Shown here: piece after piece, positions 26,721 through 35,117 of the stretch
How the letters are laid out: each line of letters opens with the position of its first letter
How positions within the stretch are numbered: position 1 is the first letter of the stretch
Assembly (NCBI GenBank): GCA_963524305.1
Contig: CAURGH010000004.1
Location: forward strand, 34,147-98,146
Length of the DNA: 64,000 bases
Reading direction: 5' to 3'
DNA from: JABCPH02 sp963524305
GTDB taxonomy: Bacteria; Fusobacteriota; Fusobacteriia; Fusobacteriales; Leptotrichiaceae
The notes under the pieces: generated by a model
What the model saw: the letters and a program-made list of their open reading frames with translations, nothing else
Told to the model about the DNA's origin: nothing
The model's database searches: none
Made by a program: the position numbers and the translations under genes

Positions 26721-27452
26721 ATGAAAAAAATAATATTCTTTTTAATGGTAACAACAGTTATATCAGTAAATTCGTTTTCAGGAATACTTGGAGGCGGCGG
26801 TGGGGTTTCTGATTACTGGCAAATGAAGACATATTTTGAAAGTGTGGCAATCAATGCACAGACACTAAAAAGTCTGAATGCACAGTTAAAGGAGATCGAA
26901 AGACAGATTGAACTTTCAAAGAAACTGCCTGAAGCCTATCTAAAAAAATATATAAGCCAATATGATGACACGATAAAGACATTAGTTAGAATAACAAATA
27001 CCACAAAATCAACATTAAGGGACGCAAAAAGAGCTGAACTATGGTTTAAAGATGTCTATGCTGATGCTAATAACAGACAGTATATGGCTCTTCTTGACAG
27101 ATTTACAAACACGCTTGACAGTCTTTCAAGAGACGCAATGAAGTCAGGCTCTATGAATGAAGTGGCCATGAAAAAAACATCGGATAATGCAAAGATGCTT
27201 ATAAGAAAAACTCACGAAGCCAAAAATCCACAACAAGTATTGGAAGTGCTATCACAATGGAGTGCCAACCTGTCAGTACAGATGAATGCAATAGCCGATA
27301 TGATTTCAACTACAAATAGACTTGACGCATTAAAGGCGGCTGAAGAAGTGCAGGCAAGAAGGGAAGCTCAAAAAAGAAGTGAATATACAAAAAACAGTTT
27401 AAACAATCATATAAAGGCAATGGAAAATGAAGTGAAAAAACATAAGAAATAA
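26721..27452 (+). CDS. virB5: VirB5/TrbJ-like minor pilin
   Basis: A signal peptide (about 1-19) precedes a mature protein made of long helices. Residues about 40-75 and 90-215 carry heptad patterns typical of TrbJ/VirB5, which cap the pilus tip and mediate contact with recipients. A glycine run (GGGGG) follows the cleavage region. It lies between virB4 and virB6, the expected position. Family assignment rests on signal, helix pattern and context. Confidence 0.82.
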   Translation: MKKIIFFLMVTTVISVNSFSGILGGGGGVSDYWQMKTYFESVAINAQTLKSLNAQLKEIERQIELSKKLPEAYLKKYISQYDDTIKTLVRITNTTKSTLRDAKRAELWFKDVYADANNRQYMALLDRFTNTLDSLSRDAMKSGSMNEVAMKKTSDNAKMLIRKTHEAKNPQQVLEVLSQWSANLSVQMNAIADMISTTNRLDALKAAEEVQARREAQKRSEYTKNSLNNHIKAMENEVKKHKK

Positions 27453-27464
27453 GGAGGAAAATAA

Positions 27465-28934
27465 TTGGCAGCGGCAAATTTTCAATTTGATACGGCACTG
27501 ATTGAACCGATAATCAGTATGCTTGATACAGGAATGATAACCCTAATGGTTGTAATATTGACACTCGCCTCATCATTTGCTGTGCTGGACTTATCATTTA
27601 CAGCCTTCTTTAACTGGTCGGAAAATATAGGCAATACTCTTGTTGAAACTATAAAAAAACTTGTAAGATATGCGCTTACTTTTGGGCTTATAAAAATGTA
27701 CAAGGGACTGCTGGATATGGCATATAAACTATTTTCCGATATAGGAAACTTATTTGGAGAAGGGCTGGGAAGTCCGTTAAAAGTGCAGAGCATTTGGGAT
27801 AAATTATGGGAGGAATTAAGCAAGTTTTTAAATATAGGCTTAAAGTTTCAAGATTTTTGGGCTATCCTGTACTTTATTCTCTTTATTATTGGATTCGTAT
27901 TTTTAGTGTTTATAATATCCACAATAACAATAGCTATAATACAATTCCATGTAGTTGGAAAATTGGCAATAATATATCTTGCTTGTCTACCGCTTGACGC
28001 TTTGAGCGATATAGGTAGAAAAACTTTAGGAGCAATAGTTGGTTCAGGTACTCAACTAATGGTTGCAGTTGCACTTTCATCTATGGGAGTAAAAATTTTA
28101 AAATCTTATCCTATTCCTGAAAATATAGGGGCAGAAAATAACGAGCCTCATACAATAATTGTGTGGCTTGCGGTGTTTATAGTGATTTCATTTTTAATAA
28201 AAAATTATCAGAGCATAGCCTCGTTAATTTTGTATGGACAAGGCGGATTAAATGGCTCGCAGCTTGGGAATTTTACTGGAAATGTTGTTAGTGCAGGAGG
28301 CTCGGCTGTAGGAGGAGTTGCATCTTTATTGGGAAGTGCGGCAGTTGGCGGACTAGGTGCTGTAGTTGGTGCAGTTGCTGGAGGGATGTCTACTGGAGGA
28401 GCAGGAGCAATAGCAGGTATGAAGACAGGAGCGAAAATAGGCTCTAAAATAGGGAAATATCCTGGAAATCTGACTGCTTCGGCTGCTGAAAATGCAGGAA
28501 AAGCAATAAAAGTAATGACAATGGACTTTGATCCGATTGCTTCAGGCAGAAAAGCAAAAAATATAGCCAGCGATGGAATTAAAAAGTTTATGGGCAATAA
28601 AAAAGATGATACGAAAGATACCAAAGAAAATAAATCACAAGAAACAGAAAATACAAACAGTAAAAATCAAAATTCTCAAAATGTAAATAAAGGAAATGAA
28701 GAAAATAAATCAGGAAATGCGGATAGAACAGCTGATACAAAAGAGGCTGAAGAAAAAATAAGAAGTGATAACAGCAAGAATGCCTCAAATAAGGATTCTC
28801 AAAAACAGACAAACGAAGGAAATAAAGACACGCAAAAACATTCAGAAAATACAAAAACAAAAGAAACTAAGAATAGTAATAACGAGACTTTTGCAGAATC
28901 TGAAATGAGGAGAGAAAAGGACAACAAGGAATAA
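27465..28934 (+). CDS. virB6: VirB6/TrbL-like polytopic membrane protein
   Basis: Several membrane helices (about 20-45, 62-80, 125-165, 168-185, 195-210, 230-250) are followed by a Gly/Ala-rich stretch (265-345) and a hydrophilic Lys/Asn/Glu tail of ~130 residues. This is the TrbL/VirB6 layout; the protein forms the inner-membrane pore. The start is TTG after AGGAGGAAAATAA. A second VirB6-like gene lies at 30163 beyond an inserted gene pair. Confidence 0.87.
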   Translation: MAAANFQFDTALIEPIISMLDTGMITLMVVILTLASSFAVLDLSFTAFFNWSENIGNTLVETIKKLVRYALTFGLIKMYKGLLDMAYKLFSDIGNLFGEGLGSPLKVQSIWDKLWEELSKFLNIGLKFQDFWAILYFILFIIGFVFLVFIISTITIAIIQFHVVGKLAIIYLACLPLDALSDIGRKTLGAIVGSGTQLMVAVALSSMGVKILKSYPIPENIGAENNEPHTIIVWLAVFIVISFLIKNYQSIASLILYGQGGLNGSQLGNFTGNVVSAGGSAVGGVASLLGSAAVGGLGAVVGAVAGGMSTGGAGAIAGMKTGAKIGSKIGKYPGNLTASAAENAGKAIKVMTMDFDPIASGRKAKNIASDGIKKFMGNKKDDTKDTKENKSQETENTNSKNQNSQNVNKGNEENKSGNADRTADTKEAEEKIRSDNSKNASNKDSQKQTNEGNKDTQKHSENTKTKETKNSNNETFAESEMRREKDNKE

Positions 28935-28987
28935 AATATGTAAGGACAATGACAATAGAATATTAATCTAGTCTTAAAAAATTCAGA

Positions 28988-29015
28988 TTGAAAAAACTAT
29001 TAGATGTGATATAAT
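28988..29015 (+). promoter_or_regulatory. Promoter of the toxin-antitoxin-like pair
   Basis: TTGAAA (28988-28993), 16-bp spacer and TGA-TATAAT (29010-29015), the same type as the early promoter at 9530. It gives the inserted pair its own transcription. Confidence 0.7.
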
Positions 29016-29053
29016 ATTATTGTAAAAATAGAAATTTAAAAGAGGTGATAAGA

Positions 29054-29239
29054 ATGGCAACTTCAAGTTTTACAACAGAATTAAAATTTGATACAGAGGA
29101 AAAAGTTTCATCATTTTTAGAAGCTATTGAAAATGCAAAAAATAATAAACCACTAGATGTAGATGTAGAATATGAATTTATTAAGGGGAATGATATTAAA
29201 AAATTTTTTGAAGAAACTTCTGAAAAGAAAGGAGAATAA
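29054..29239 (+). CDS. Small antitoxin-like protein
   Basis: The 61-residue acidic protein (STELKFDTEEKVSSFLEAIENA, then an acidic, helical tail) has the size and charge of a type II antitoxin. The ATG at 29054 follows AGAGGTG by 6 nt and is preferred over the GTG at 29045. Its stop overlaps the start of the GNAT-like gene (TAATG), the usual coupling in toxin-antitoxin modules. No DNA-binding fold is certain. Confidence 0.65.
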   Translation: MATSSFTTELKFDTEEKVSSFLEAIENAKNNKPLDVDVEYEFIKGNDIKKFFEETSEKKGE

Positions 29240-29808
29240 TGAAATTTACTACGTTTTCTTTAACAGAGTTATTATCACAAATTGGAGAAGATAAAGTTCG
29301 TAATAAATTAAAAGGATTTAGAAGTAAGGACAAAGACATTGAAAATTTTTTGATAAATAAGGCTATTTTCTTTGAAAAAATTTCGATTTCTTCAACATAT
29401 TTAATTTTTAATTCTGAAAAAGAATTAGCAGGCTATTTTTCCATAGCAAATAGAAGTTTAACACTTCAAAAGGAAGATTTAGATATAATTTCAAAAACTT
29501 TAAAAAAAAGATTAACTAAAAGTGCTTCTGAAAATAAATCAGGTGATTATGTAATTAATAGTTTTCTTTTAGGTCAAGTTGGTAAAAACTTTAATTTAGA
29601 GAAAAATAATTTAACAGGAAATGAAATTTTAAAAATTGCGTATGAGTTATTATTAGAAATCAGACAGAAAATTAGAGTAAAATTTATTTGGCTTGAATGT
29701 CAAAATAATGAAAAAATCTTGAATTTTTACCAAAATTTTGGATTTTCTAAAATAGATAATTTTATTTCTGAAAGTGGCTATAATGTAATGATAATGGAAT
29801 TAAAATAA
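29239..29808 (+). CDS. GNAT-family acetyltransferase, probable toxin
   Basis: The 189-residue protein shows GNAT traits: FSIANRSLTL (strand 4 region), SFLLGQVGKNF in the place of the acetyl-CoA-binding segment, and WLECQNNEKILNFYQNFGF near the end. GNAT toxins such as TacT or AtaT acetylate aminoacyl-tRNA. Whether this one does so, or acetylates another target, is inference from its pairing with a small upstream gene. The pair sits inside the transfer operon and may stabilise the element. Confidence 0.7.
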   Translation: MKFTTFSLTELLSQIGEDKVRNKLKGFRSKDKDIENFLINKAIFFEKISISSTYLIFNSEKELAGYFSIANRSLTLQKEDLDIISKTLKKRLTKSASENKSGDYVINSFLLGQVGKNFNLEKNNLTGNEILKIAYELLLEIRQKIRVKFIWLECQNNEKILNFYQNFGFSKIDNFISESGYNVMIMELK

Positions 29809-29813
29809 ATTAA

Positions 29814-30029
29814 TACAATAGTTTAAATGATGCCAAAAAAATGTATGGTGTAAAAGATATTGTCAATTAAGAATATAAATTTTTCTTATATGATTATGAA
29901 ACTTCAAAAGATCAGAAAATTTATATTTTTAGATTAAATTCATAAAACTGGAGAATGATAGGTATAAAATCAGAAATTAACACTGATGTTCTTGATATAA
30001 TAGAATTTGATTTTGATTTCTGCACATAA
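29814..30029 (+). pseudogene. Decayed gene remnant with in-frame stops
   Basis: The 354-bp gap 29809-30162 contains one reading frame that still looks coding, interrupted by TAA at 29868-29870 and 29943-29945. The pieces read YNSLNDAKKMYGVKDIVN, EYKFFLYDYETSKDQ.. and NWRMIGIKSEINTDVLD... There is no start with a ribosome site. It seems to be a dead gene, perhaps a former third member of the toxin-antitoxin locus. Confidence 0.4.
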
Positions 30030-30099
30030 TCACAGAAAGTAATAATAAATGTAAAAATCAGATAAAAAATTAAATAAGTTACTTTAACTTTAAGATGTG

Positions 30100-30130
30100 A
30101 AAGACTAGATTAAAATTCTAGTCTTTTTTT
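30100..30130 (+). terminator. Strong intrinsic terminator after the inserted genes
   Basis: AAAGACTAGA (30100-30109) and TCTAGTCTTT (30117-30126) form a perfect 10-bp stem with a 7-nt loop and a T-run. It would isolate the toxin-antitoxin-like transcript and also limit read-through into the second transfer block. Confidence 0.88.
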
Positions 30131-30162
30131 GTGCTTTTTTAGAAAGGAGAATTAAAAGAAAT

Positions 30163-31068
30163 ATGAAAAAAATTGTAATTATCTTTTTTTTTGTTTTTAG
30201 TTTTATAACAATTTCTGCTGGAAACAATGTTTCATCCACAAAATCATCATTATTAGTAGATTGGGACAATATTCAAAATGAATTTGTACAAATGATAAAT
30301 AGTGGGATAGAAAAGATGATACCTGGATTATTAGTTCTGTTAAGTGTACTCGCAGTTCTTGAAATAATGTGGGTTTTATATGGCTATGTAGTAAAAAATG
30401 TGTTGGAAAATTTATGGATGTCCTTGTTAAGAATAATGATAAGATTTTCAATACTGGCGTACGTTATACCTAATGCAATTTCTTTAATTGATATGGGATA
30501 TGGAATATTTTCTGGAATTGGCTCATATTTTATGGGAAACAGTGGAGGAACTGTAACTTTAAACAGTATATGGGCAATAGCTGGAAGGGAAACAGGAAAA
30601 ATTTTAAAAATTATTAATGAATCAAACTTTAATTTTTTTAATATTATTACTGATTCAAAGCTATTTTTTGAAGAACTTGGGAAAATGCTGCTGTTAATAG
30701 GGGTTATTATTCTTGTGTATTATTTTGTGGTAAGAATAATATTTGAAATGATGATGGCAGTATTGCAGTTTAGAATGGCTTTGGGCTTATCTTGGGTATT
30801 TTTGCCTTTTGATGTAAATTCGATTACAAAAAGAGATTTAGGAAATAAAGCATTGACAACGCTATTTCTCACAGGAAGTAAAATAGTTGTAATAATGGCA
30901 TTGGGAGGAATAGTATTTAAAAACTTGGATATGGCAGGATTTGGGGAAGTTACTTTTAAGGAATTGAAATATGAAACTATATTTTTATTTATCACAGTAG
31001 GAATGGTAATGGCTTTTGTAATGAATGAGGCAGACAAGATAACAACGATACTTGCCAGAGGAAATTAA
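30163..31068 (+). CDS. Second VirB6/TrbL-like membrane protein
   Basis: A signal-like N-terminus (1-19) is followed by membrane helices at about 47-68, 82-100, 170-190, 193-215, 228-247 and 268-288. Size (301 residues) and hydropathy fit VirB6/TrbL, as does its place with transfer genes, but similarity is weak. It could instead be a surface-exclusion or mating-pair protein. AAGGAG lies upstream. Having two VirB6-like genes separated by an insertion suggests the operon was split. Confidence 0.65.
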   Translation: MKKIVIIFFFVFSFITISAGNNVSSTKSSLLVDWDNIQNEFVQMINSGIEKMIPGLLVLLSVLAVLEIMWVLYGYVVKNVLENLWMSLLRIMIRFSILAYVIPNAISLIDMGYGIFSGIGSYFMGNSGGTVTLNSIWAIAGRETGKILKIINESNFNFFNIITDSKLFFEELGKMLLLIGVIILVYYFVVRIIFEMMMAVLQFRMALGLSWVFLPFDVNSITKRDLGNKALTTLFLTGSKIVVIMALGGIVFKNLDMAGFGEVTFKELKYETIFLFITVGMVMAFVMNEADKITTILARGN

Positions 31069-31084
31069 AAAGTGGGAGGAAATT

Positions 31085-31576
31085 GTGGATATACGAACTA
31101 GAAGATTTAACTTGATAATGCTTTCTATATCAATATTTCTTGCTATAATATTTACAGGACTGCATATATTGTCGAAAATTTATGTAATAAATGTAACGCC
31201 ATCAATTCCTTTGGGAATATATAAACTGGAAAAATTTGATGGAGTATTGAAAAAGGGAGATTTAGTTGTTTATGAGGTAGATGATAAATATAAAAATTTG
31301 ACAAGTATAAAAAGGACAATGTTTAAATCGGTAAAGCCTGTTGCTGCATTTTATGAGGATAAAATTGAAATAAAAGATAATCGAATATATGTAAATGGTG
31401 AAGATTACGGAGAAATATTTTCCGAAGTATCATCTAATTTCAATGGAAAAATGAAGGAAGATGAAGTTTTAACATTATCTAAAGTCAGGGGGACATTTGA
31501 TGGAAGATATTATGGTGCAATAAAGAAGTCAAAAATAGAGAAAAAAGCAAGGTTGATATATGAGTTTAGAATATGA
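31085..31576 (+). CDS. traF: TraF-type signal peptidase (S26) for conjugative transfer
   Basis: One N-terminal membrane helix (about 10-30) precedes an S26 peptidase domain. The nucleophile region is TPSIPLGIY with Ser40; the general-base region is KSVKPVAAFYEDKIEI with Lys84 the likely base, though the usual KR.V spacing is altered. The end FDGRYYGAI matches the SFDSRYFGP box. In RP4, TraF matures and cyclises the TrbC pilin; here the substrate is probably the pilin at 17384. GTG at 31085 follows GGGAGG and is chosen over upstream codons. Confidence 0.85.
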   Translation: MDIRTRRFNLIMLSISIFLAIIFTGLHILSKIYVINVTPSIPLGIYKLEKFDGVLKKGDLVVYEVDDKYKNLTSIKRTMFKSVKPVAAFYEDKIEIKDNRIYVNGEDYGEIFSEVSSNFNGKMKEDEVLTLSKVRGTFDGRYYGAIKKSKIEKKARLIYEFRI

Positions 31577-31952
31577 AGATAAGATGATTAAACTAAAATC
31601 TAATGAAAAAAAGAAAATTGAAATACATAAGAAAATAGTTAAGACAGATGAAAGAATAAGGGAAATCAGAAGAGAAATAGCAAATGATACAAGAAGGCTA
31701 AATACATCGGAAAAAAATGAGAAATGGAAGCAAAGGACAAGAAAACTGATTGAAATGGGAGTTCTTCTTGAAATTGCAGATATTTTAAATGAAGATAAGG
31801 CAACATTACTGGGATATTTTATGAAGTTTCAGTTTTTAAGCAGGGATGAAATTAAGGATTGTAAAATTATGGGCGGTGAAGAGTTTCAGATGAGAGAAGA
31901 AAAGAAGCAAATGTTAAAACGAAGATTGGAGAAAAAAGATGAGTTTAGATAA
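31560..31952 (+). CDS. TraD-like relaxosome accessory protein
   Basis: The 130-residue basic protein is a charged helix (about 1-55) followed by WKQRTRKLIEMGVLLEIADI, which resembles the conserved TraD/MobC-type segment (R.RKLIELG.L...A) of Ti-plasmid and mobilisable-element proteins. Such proteins assist the relaxase at oriT. The start overlaps the traF stop by 17 bp and its end overlaps the next gene by 14 bp. Confidence 0.65.
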   Translation: MSLEYEDKMIKLKSNEKKKIEIHKKIVKTDERIREIRREIANDTRRLNTSEKNEKWKQRTRKLIEMGVLLEIADILNEDKATLLGYFMKFQFLSRDEIKDCKIMGGEEFQMREEKKQMLKRRLEKKDEFR

Positions 31953-32610
31953 TTTGAAAGAAATGATGAAAAATGAAGGGTTTTCTCCTATAGAAAATAA
32001 AGATTTTGAAGAAATAAAGCAAAAAGAAACTAACAAAGTAATGGAACTTCAAGGCGATGAATTAAAAGAAAGGGTGAAATTAGAAAAATTAGAAATAAAA
32101 GCTGAACTTGCTGAGGAACTTGAACAGTTCATACATGATGAGAAAAGAAAATATAATCAGGAAAAAAGAAGAATTGAGAGTGAGTATGATGAAAAAATTT
32201 ACCAGTTAGAACAACAGCAGAAAAAAAATTATCGAGATAGGAGAGAAAAACTATATGAAACAGAAGACTCTTTAAAAATCAGAGAAAATGAAATTGAAGC
32301 GGAAATGCAGAAATTGGATGAAAAGATAACTGAAGGGGAAAATGAATTAAAAAAGTTGAATGAAGAAATAGATAAAAAATTGGGATTTAAAGAATATCTA
32401 AGTGAAAACGACTTTATATACAGAAATAAGTTGGAAGCTGTATTGATACTGAGAAAATTGAAAAATAAAAGAATAAAGATACTGGGCAGAATAGAATATG
32501 ACACTGTTTTTAAAAATATTATTGGAGGAGTGAATGAACTGATAAAAATGAATAATTTGATAATAGATTACAAAAAATTTGTAAAAGGGCAGGAAACAAA
32601 AAAGAAATAA
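31939..32610 (+). CDS. Coiled-coil protein with C-terminal globular helix bundle
   Basis: The 223-residue protein is mostly a charged coiled coil (about 25-150). Its last ~70 residues (FKEYLSENDFIYRNKLEAVLILRKLKNKR...) could be a small helical domain. No signal peptide. It overlaps the TraD-like gene and may be a partner in the relaxosome. Family not recognised. Confidence 0.65.
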   Translation: MSLDNLKEMMKNEGFSPIENKDFEEIKQKETNKVMELQGDELKERVKLEKLEIKAELAEELEQFIHDEKRKYNQEKRRIESEYDEKIYQLEQQQKKNYRDRREKLYETEDSLKIRENEIEAEMQKLDEKITEGENELKKLNEEIDKKLGFKEYLSENDFIYRNKLEAVLILRKLKNKRIKILGRIEYDTVFKNIIGGVNELIKMNNLIIDYKKFVKGQETKKK

Positions 32611-32640
32611 AATTTTAATTAATAAGGAAGGGCTAGAATA

Positions 32641-33708
32641 ATGTTGCTAAATATGTTTCAAAAAAATGAGAAAAAAGATTATTTAAAAAGGATAGGAGTA
32701 AAATTTTCTAAAGATGAAAAACAGGAAATAAAGAAAATGATAAAATCAAATTTGACTCTTGAACAGTTTAAATTATGTATAACACCTGTACTTAATGAGG
32801 AGGTATTACAAAAAAGAGCTGAAAATAACTTGGATGATAGTAAATGGGAAAAACTTATGATGAAAAAGCTGGACGTAAATCAGATGAAGGAAATTAGGAA
32901 AGGATTTGAAAGAGGATTATCTGAAGAGGATGTTGAACTGTATGTAAAAAGTGGATATGACAGCAAAACAATGGAAAAAATTAGAAATATGCTTGAAAAA
33001 GATAAAAATAATGAGTATCTTCGAGAATATTTGATGTTAAAGGATAAAAAGGAAATAATATCCATTACTAATGAAAAATTGGAAAAATATATTGAGGAAA
33101 GTAAAATGAATGAGCTTAGAAATAAGGCTGATAAAATGGAAAAATGGTATGAAGCTTCAATATATGCAGGTAAAAATACATTTAAATATTACTCTTCAGA
33201 AAAAATAAGAGATGATGAAAAATATGTTACGAAAAAAGTCAAAGAAAATGCAAAAAATCTTGAATATGCAAGTGAAAGGCTTAAAAATAACAGGGATTTA
33301 GTTTTAGAAGCAGTAAAACAGGATGGACGGGCTTTACAATTTGCAAGCGAGGAATTAAAAAATGATAAGGAAGTTGTGATAGAATCTGTAAAAAACTACC
33401 CTAATTCCTATCAATATGCAAGTTCTGAAATGCAAAAGGATGGAGATGTCGTAACGGAAGTTTTAAAGAGAAATGAAGATGCTTTAAGTTATGGAGATGA
33501 AAATATTAAGCAAGAAATAGAGGAGATTAAGGAAAAATACAAGGACAGTGATTTTGATGGGCTGACAGATAGAGAAGAAAAATTTGTGTATGAGACAAAG
33601 CCTTATTCAAAAGATACTGATTTAGATAAAAAGGATGATTATGAAGAAATAAAGATAAATTATACAAATCCGAAAATAAAAAGTAAGGATATCGAATTTG
33701 AAAGATAG
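32641..33708 (+). CDS. DUF4116-like repeat protein with Ca-binding-like loop and DIEFER end
   Basis: The 355-residue soluble protein has a helical N-terminal half. Residues about 205-290 hold three to four repeats of the type ELK.DKEVV.E.VK....YAS, as in DUF4116 repeats. A loop DSDFDGLTDREE (302-313) and DTDLDKKDDYEE follow the type-3 thrombospondin/EF-hand-like calcium pattern. The protein ends KDIEFER, matching the C-terminal [DE][LF]ER of the relaxase and two others. No secretion signal is present, so it may be a protein moved by the type IV channel. Function unknown. Confidence 0.7.
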   Translation: MLLNMFQKNEKKDYLKRIGVKFSKDEKQEIKKMIKSNLTLEQFKLCITPVLNEEVLQKRAENNLDDSKWEKLMMKKLDVNQMKEIRKGFERGLSEEDVELYVKSGYDSKTMEKIRNMLEKDKNNEYLREYLMLKDKKEIISITNEKLEKYIEESKMNELRNKADKMEKWYEASIYAGKNTFKYYSSEKIRDDEKYVTKKVKENAKNLEYASERLKNNRDLVLEAVKQDGRALQFASEELKNDKEVVIESVKNYPNSYQYASSEMQKDGDVVTEVLKRNEDALSYGDENIKQEIEEIKEKYKDSDFDGLTDREEKFVYETKPYSKDTDLDKKDDYEEIKINYTNPKIKSKDIEFER

Positions 33709-33727
33709 TAAAGGAGATGATCAATAA

Positions 33728-34435
33728 ATGAAAAAGTGCATATTGTTTCTTATGATAATTTCAAGAATTTCCTTTTCTGGCGGAGAAATAAGTTTTCAGA
33801 AGCAGAAGGAAAAAGTTGAACAGGAAAGAATTGAAAAATTGAAAATTCAAACAGATAGTGGTATTGATAAAAGTAAAGAATTAAAGGATTTGCCTAAAGA
33901 AGATACAAGCAATATTCAGTCACAAAACAACAGATTATTTTATGATGATAAATCTGTAAAAAAAGTTAATAATGTTTCTCATGCTCAAAAAAATATTAGA
34001 AACAGAAAACTTGTTGAATATATTAAAACACAGAATAGCAGACTAAATGAAAATGAAATACAAAATATACTTGGCTATGTTTTCAAGTACAGCAAAGAGT
34101 ATAACTTTAATCCATATTTAGTTTTAGCAGTTATGAATACTGAAAGCCATTTTAATCATTCAACGGTATCAAGTGCTGGAGCAAGAGGGCTTATGCAGTT
34201 GATGCCTTTTAACTTTAGGGAATTTGGAGTGGATAACAGCATATCAGGAAATATAAAGGGTGGTTTACTGCATTTAAAAAGGGATTATGAAAAAACTAAA
34301 AGTGTTTCAAAAATGCTGGTCTGCTATAACGCAGGGTGTGGAAGATTAGCAAATAACGCTTGGAAAGGGATAAAGGAAACAAGGGAATATATTCCAAAAG
34401 TAATTCAGAAATACAATAAAATAATAAACTTGTAA
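33728..34435 (+). CDS. virB1: VirB1-like lytic transglycosylase
   Basis: A signal peptide (about 1-17) is followed by GEISFQKQ, a charged linker, and a C-terminal SLT domain (about 110-232) with catalytic Glu139 in NTESHFN, GARGLMQLMP (151-160) and the closing AGCGRL/NAWKGI region. It should open peptidoglycan for assembly of the conjugation channel. Its first mature residues resemble those of the NlpC/P60 protein encoded next. Confidence 0.9.
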   Translation: MKKCILFLMIISRISFSGGEISFQKQKEKVEQERIEKLKIQTDSGIDKSKELKDLPKEDTSNIQSQNNRLFYDDKSVKKVNNVSHAQKNIRNRKLVEYIKTQNSRLNENEIQNILGYVFKYSKEYNFNPYLVLAVMNTESHFNHSTVSSAGARGLMQLMPFNFREFGVDNSISGNIKGGLLHLKRDYEKTKSVSKMLVCYNAGCGRLANNAWKGIKETREYIPKVIQKYNKIINL

Positions 34436-34440
34436 TTATA

Positions 34441-34460
34441 TTTTCTCACACGTGAGAAAA
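34441..34460. repeat. Palindrome copy 3 (TTTTCTCA-CACG-TGAGAAAA)
   Basis: Third copy of the 20-bp palindrome, exact reverse complement of that at 13642, 6 bp after the transglycosylase stop codon and followed by TTAAAATTAG. Confidence 0.85.
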
Positions 34461-34566
34461 TTAAAATTAGGTCAGTGGATTTTTTTCATTACCAAAGTTT
34501 TGAGAAAAAACACTGAGCAGTAAAAAAGAATATGAATTATGAAACAAGATTTAGAGGAGTGAAAAA

Positions 34567-35100
34567 ATGTTTAATAATATTACAAAGATTTTAATAGGAA
34601 TATCAGTTATTTCTTCGCTATCTTTTTCAAAGGGAGAAATTAATTTTCAAAAACAATTAATAAATGAAGATAGTAAAAAGATAGAAATAATTGAAAATAG
34701 CATAACTAAGAGTAATAAGGATAGAGAAGAAAAAATAAGATATAGGATTGTGGAATTTGCAAAAACTCAGATTGGAAAGCCTTATGTGTATGGTGCAACT
34801 GGAAGTAGCAGTTTTGACTGTTCCAGCTTTGTACAGTATGTGTTCAAAAAAACATTGGGAATTACAATTCCACGTGTTTCGGCAGAACAGTCGATATTTA
34901 AGCCAAAATTGCATAATAATATTAAGAAGGGAGACTTGCTATTTTTTGAAACTTTGGAAAAAGGCAGAATTTCACACGTAGGGATGTATATTGGAAATAG
35001 ACAGTTTATACATGCCAGTTCAAAAAATAAAAGAGTAACTGTATCTAATTTTGCTGGGTTTTATCAGGATAAGTTTAGATGGGCAGTGTCGGTTATATAA
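34567..35100 (+). CDS. NlpC/P60 cell-wall hydrolase
   Basis: A signal peptide (about 1-20) precedes GEINFQKQ and an NlpC/P60 domain (about 60-177) with catalytic Cys85 (SSFDCSSF), His137 (ISHVGMYIG) and His149 (FIHASS). The enzyme cleaves peptide stems of peptidoglycan. Together with the lytic transglycosylase it likely prepares the wall for the channel, similar to bifunctional enzymes of Gram-positive elements but split into two proteins. GAGGAG precedes the ATG. Confidence 0.9.
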   Translation: MFNNITKILIGISVISSLSFSKGEINFQKQLINEDSKKIEIIENSITKSNKDREEKIRYRIVEFAKTQIGKPYVYGATGSSSFDCSSFVQYVFKKTLGITIPRVSAEQSIFKPKLHNNIKKGDLLFFETLEKGRISHVGMYIGNRQFIHASSKNKRVTVSNFAGFYQDKFRWAVSVI

Positions 35101-35117
35101 ATGTAGGAGGAGATAGT

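Noticed and set aside
28208..28860. Minus-strand frames opposite the virB6 tail.
   Set aside because: They reflect the repetitive Gly/Ala and Lys/Asn codons of virB6 read backward.
23725..32490. Short matches to the tRNA-Phe 3' end (CTGGGCA) near 23728 and 32482 as att sites.
   Set aside because: Only seven bases match and both lie inside conserved transfer genes.
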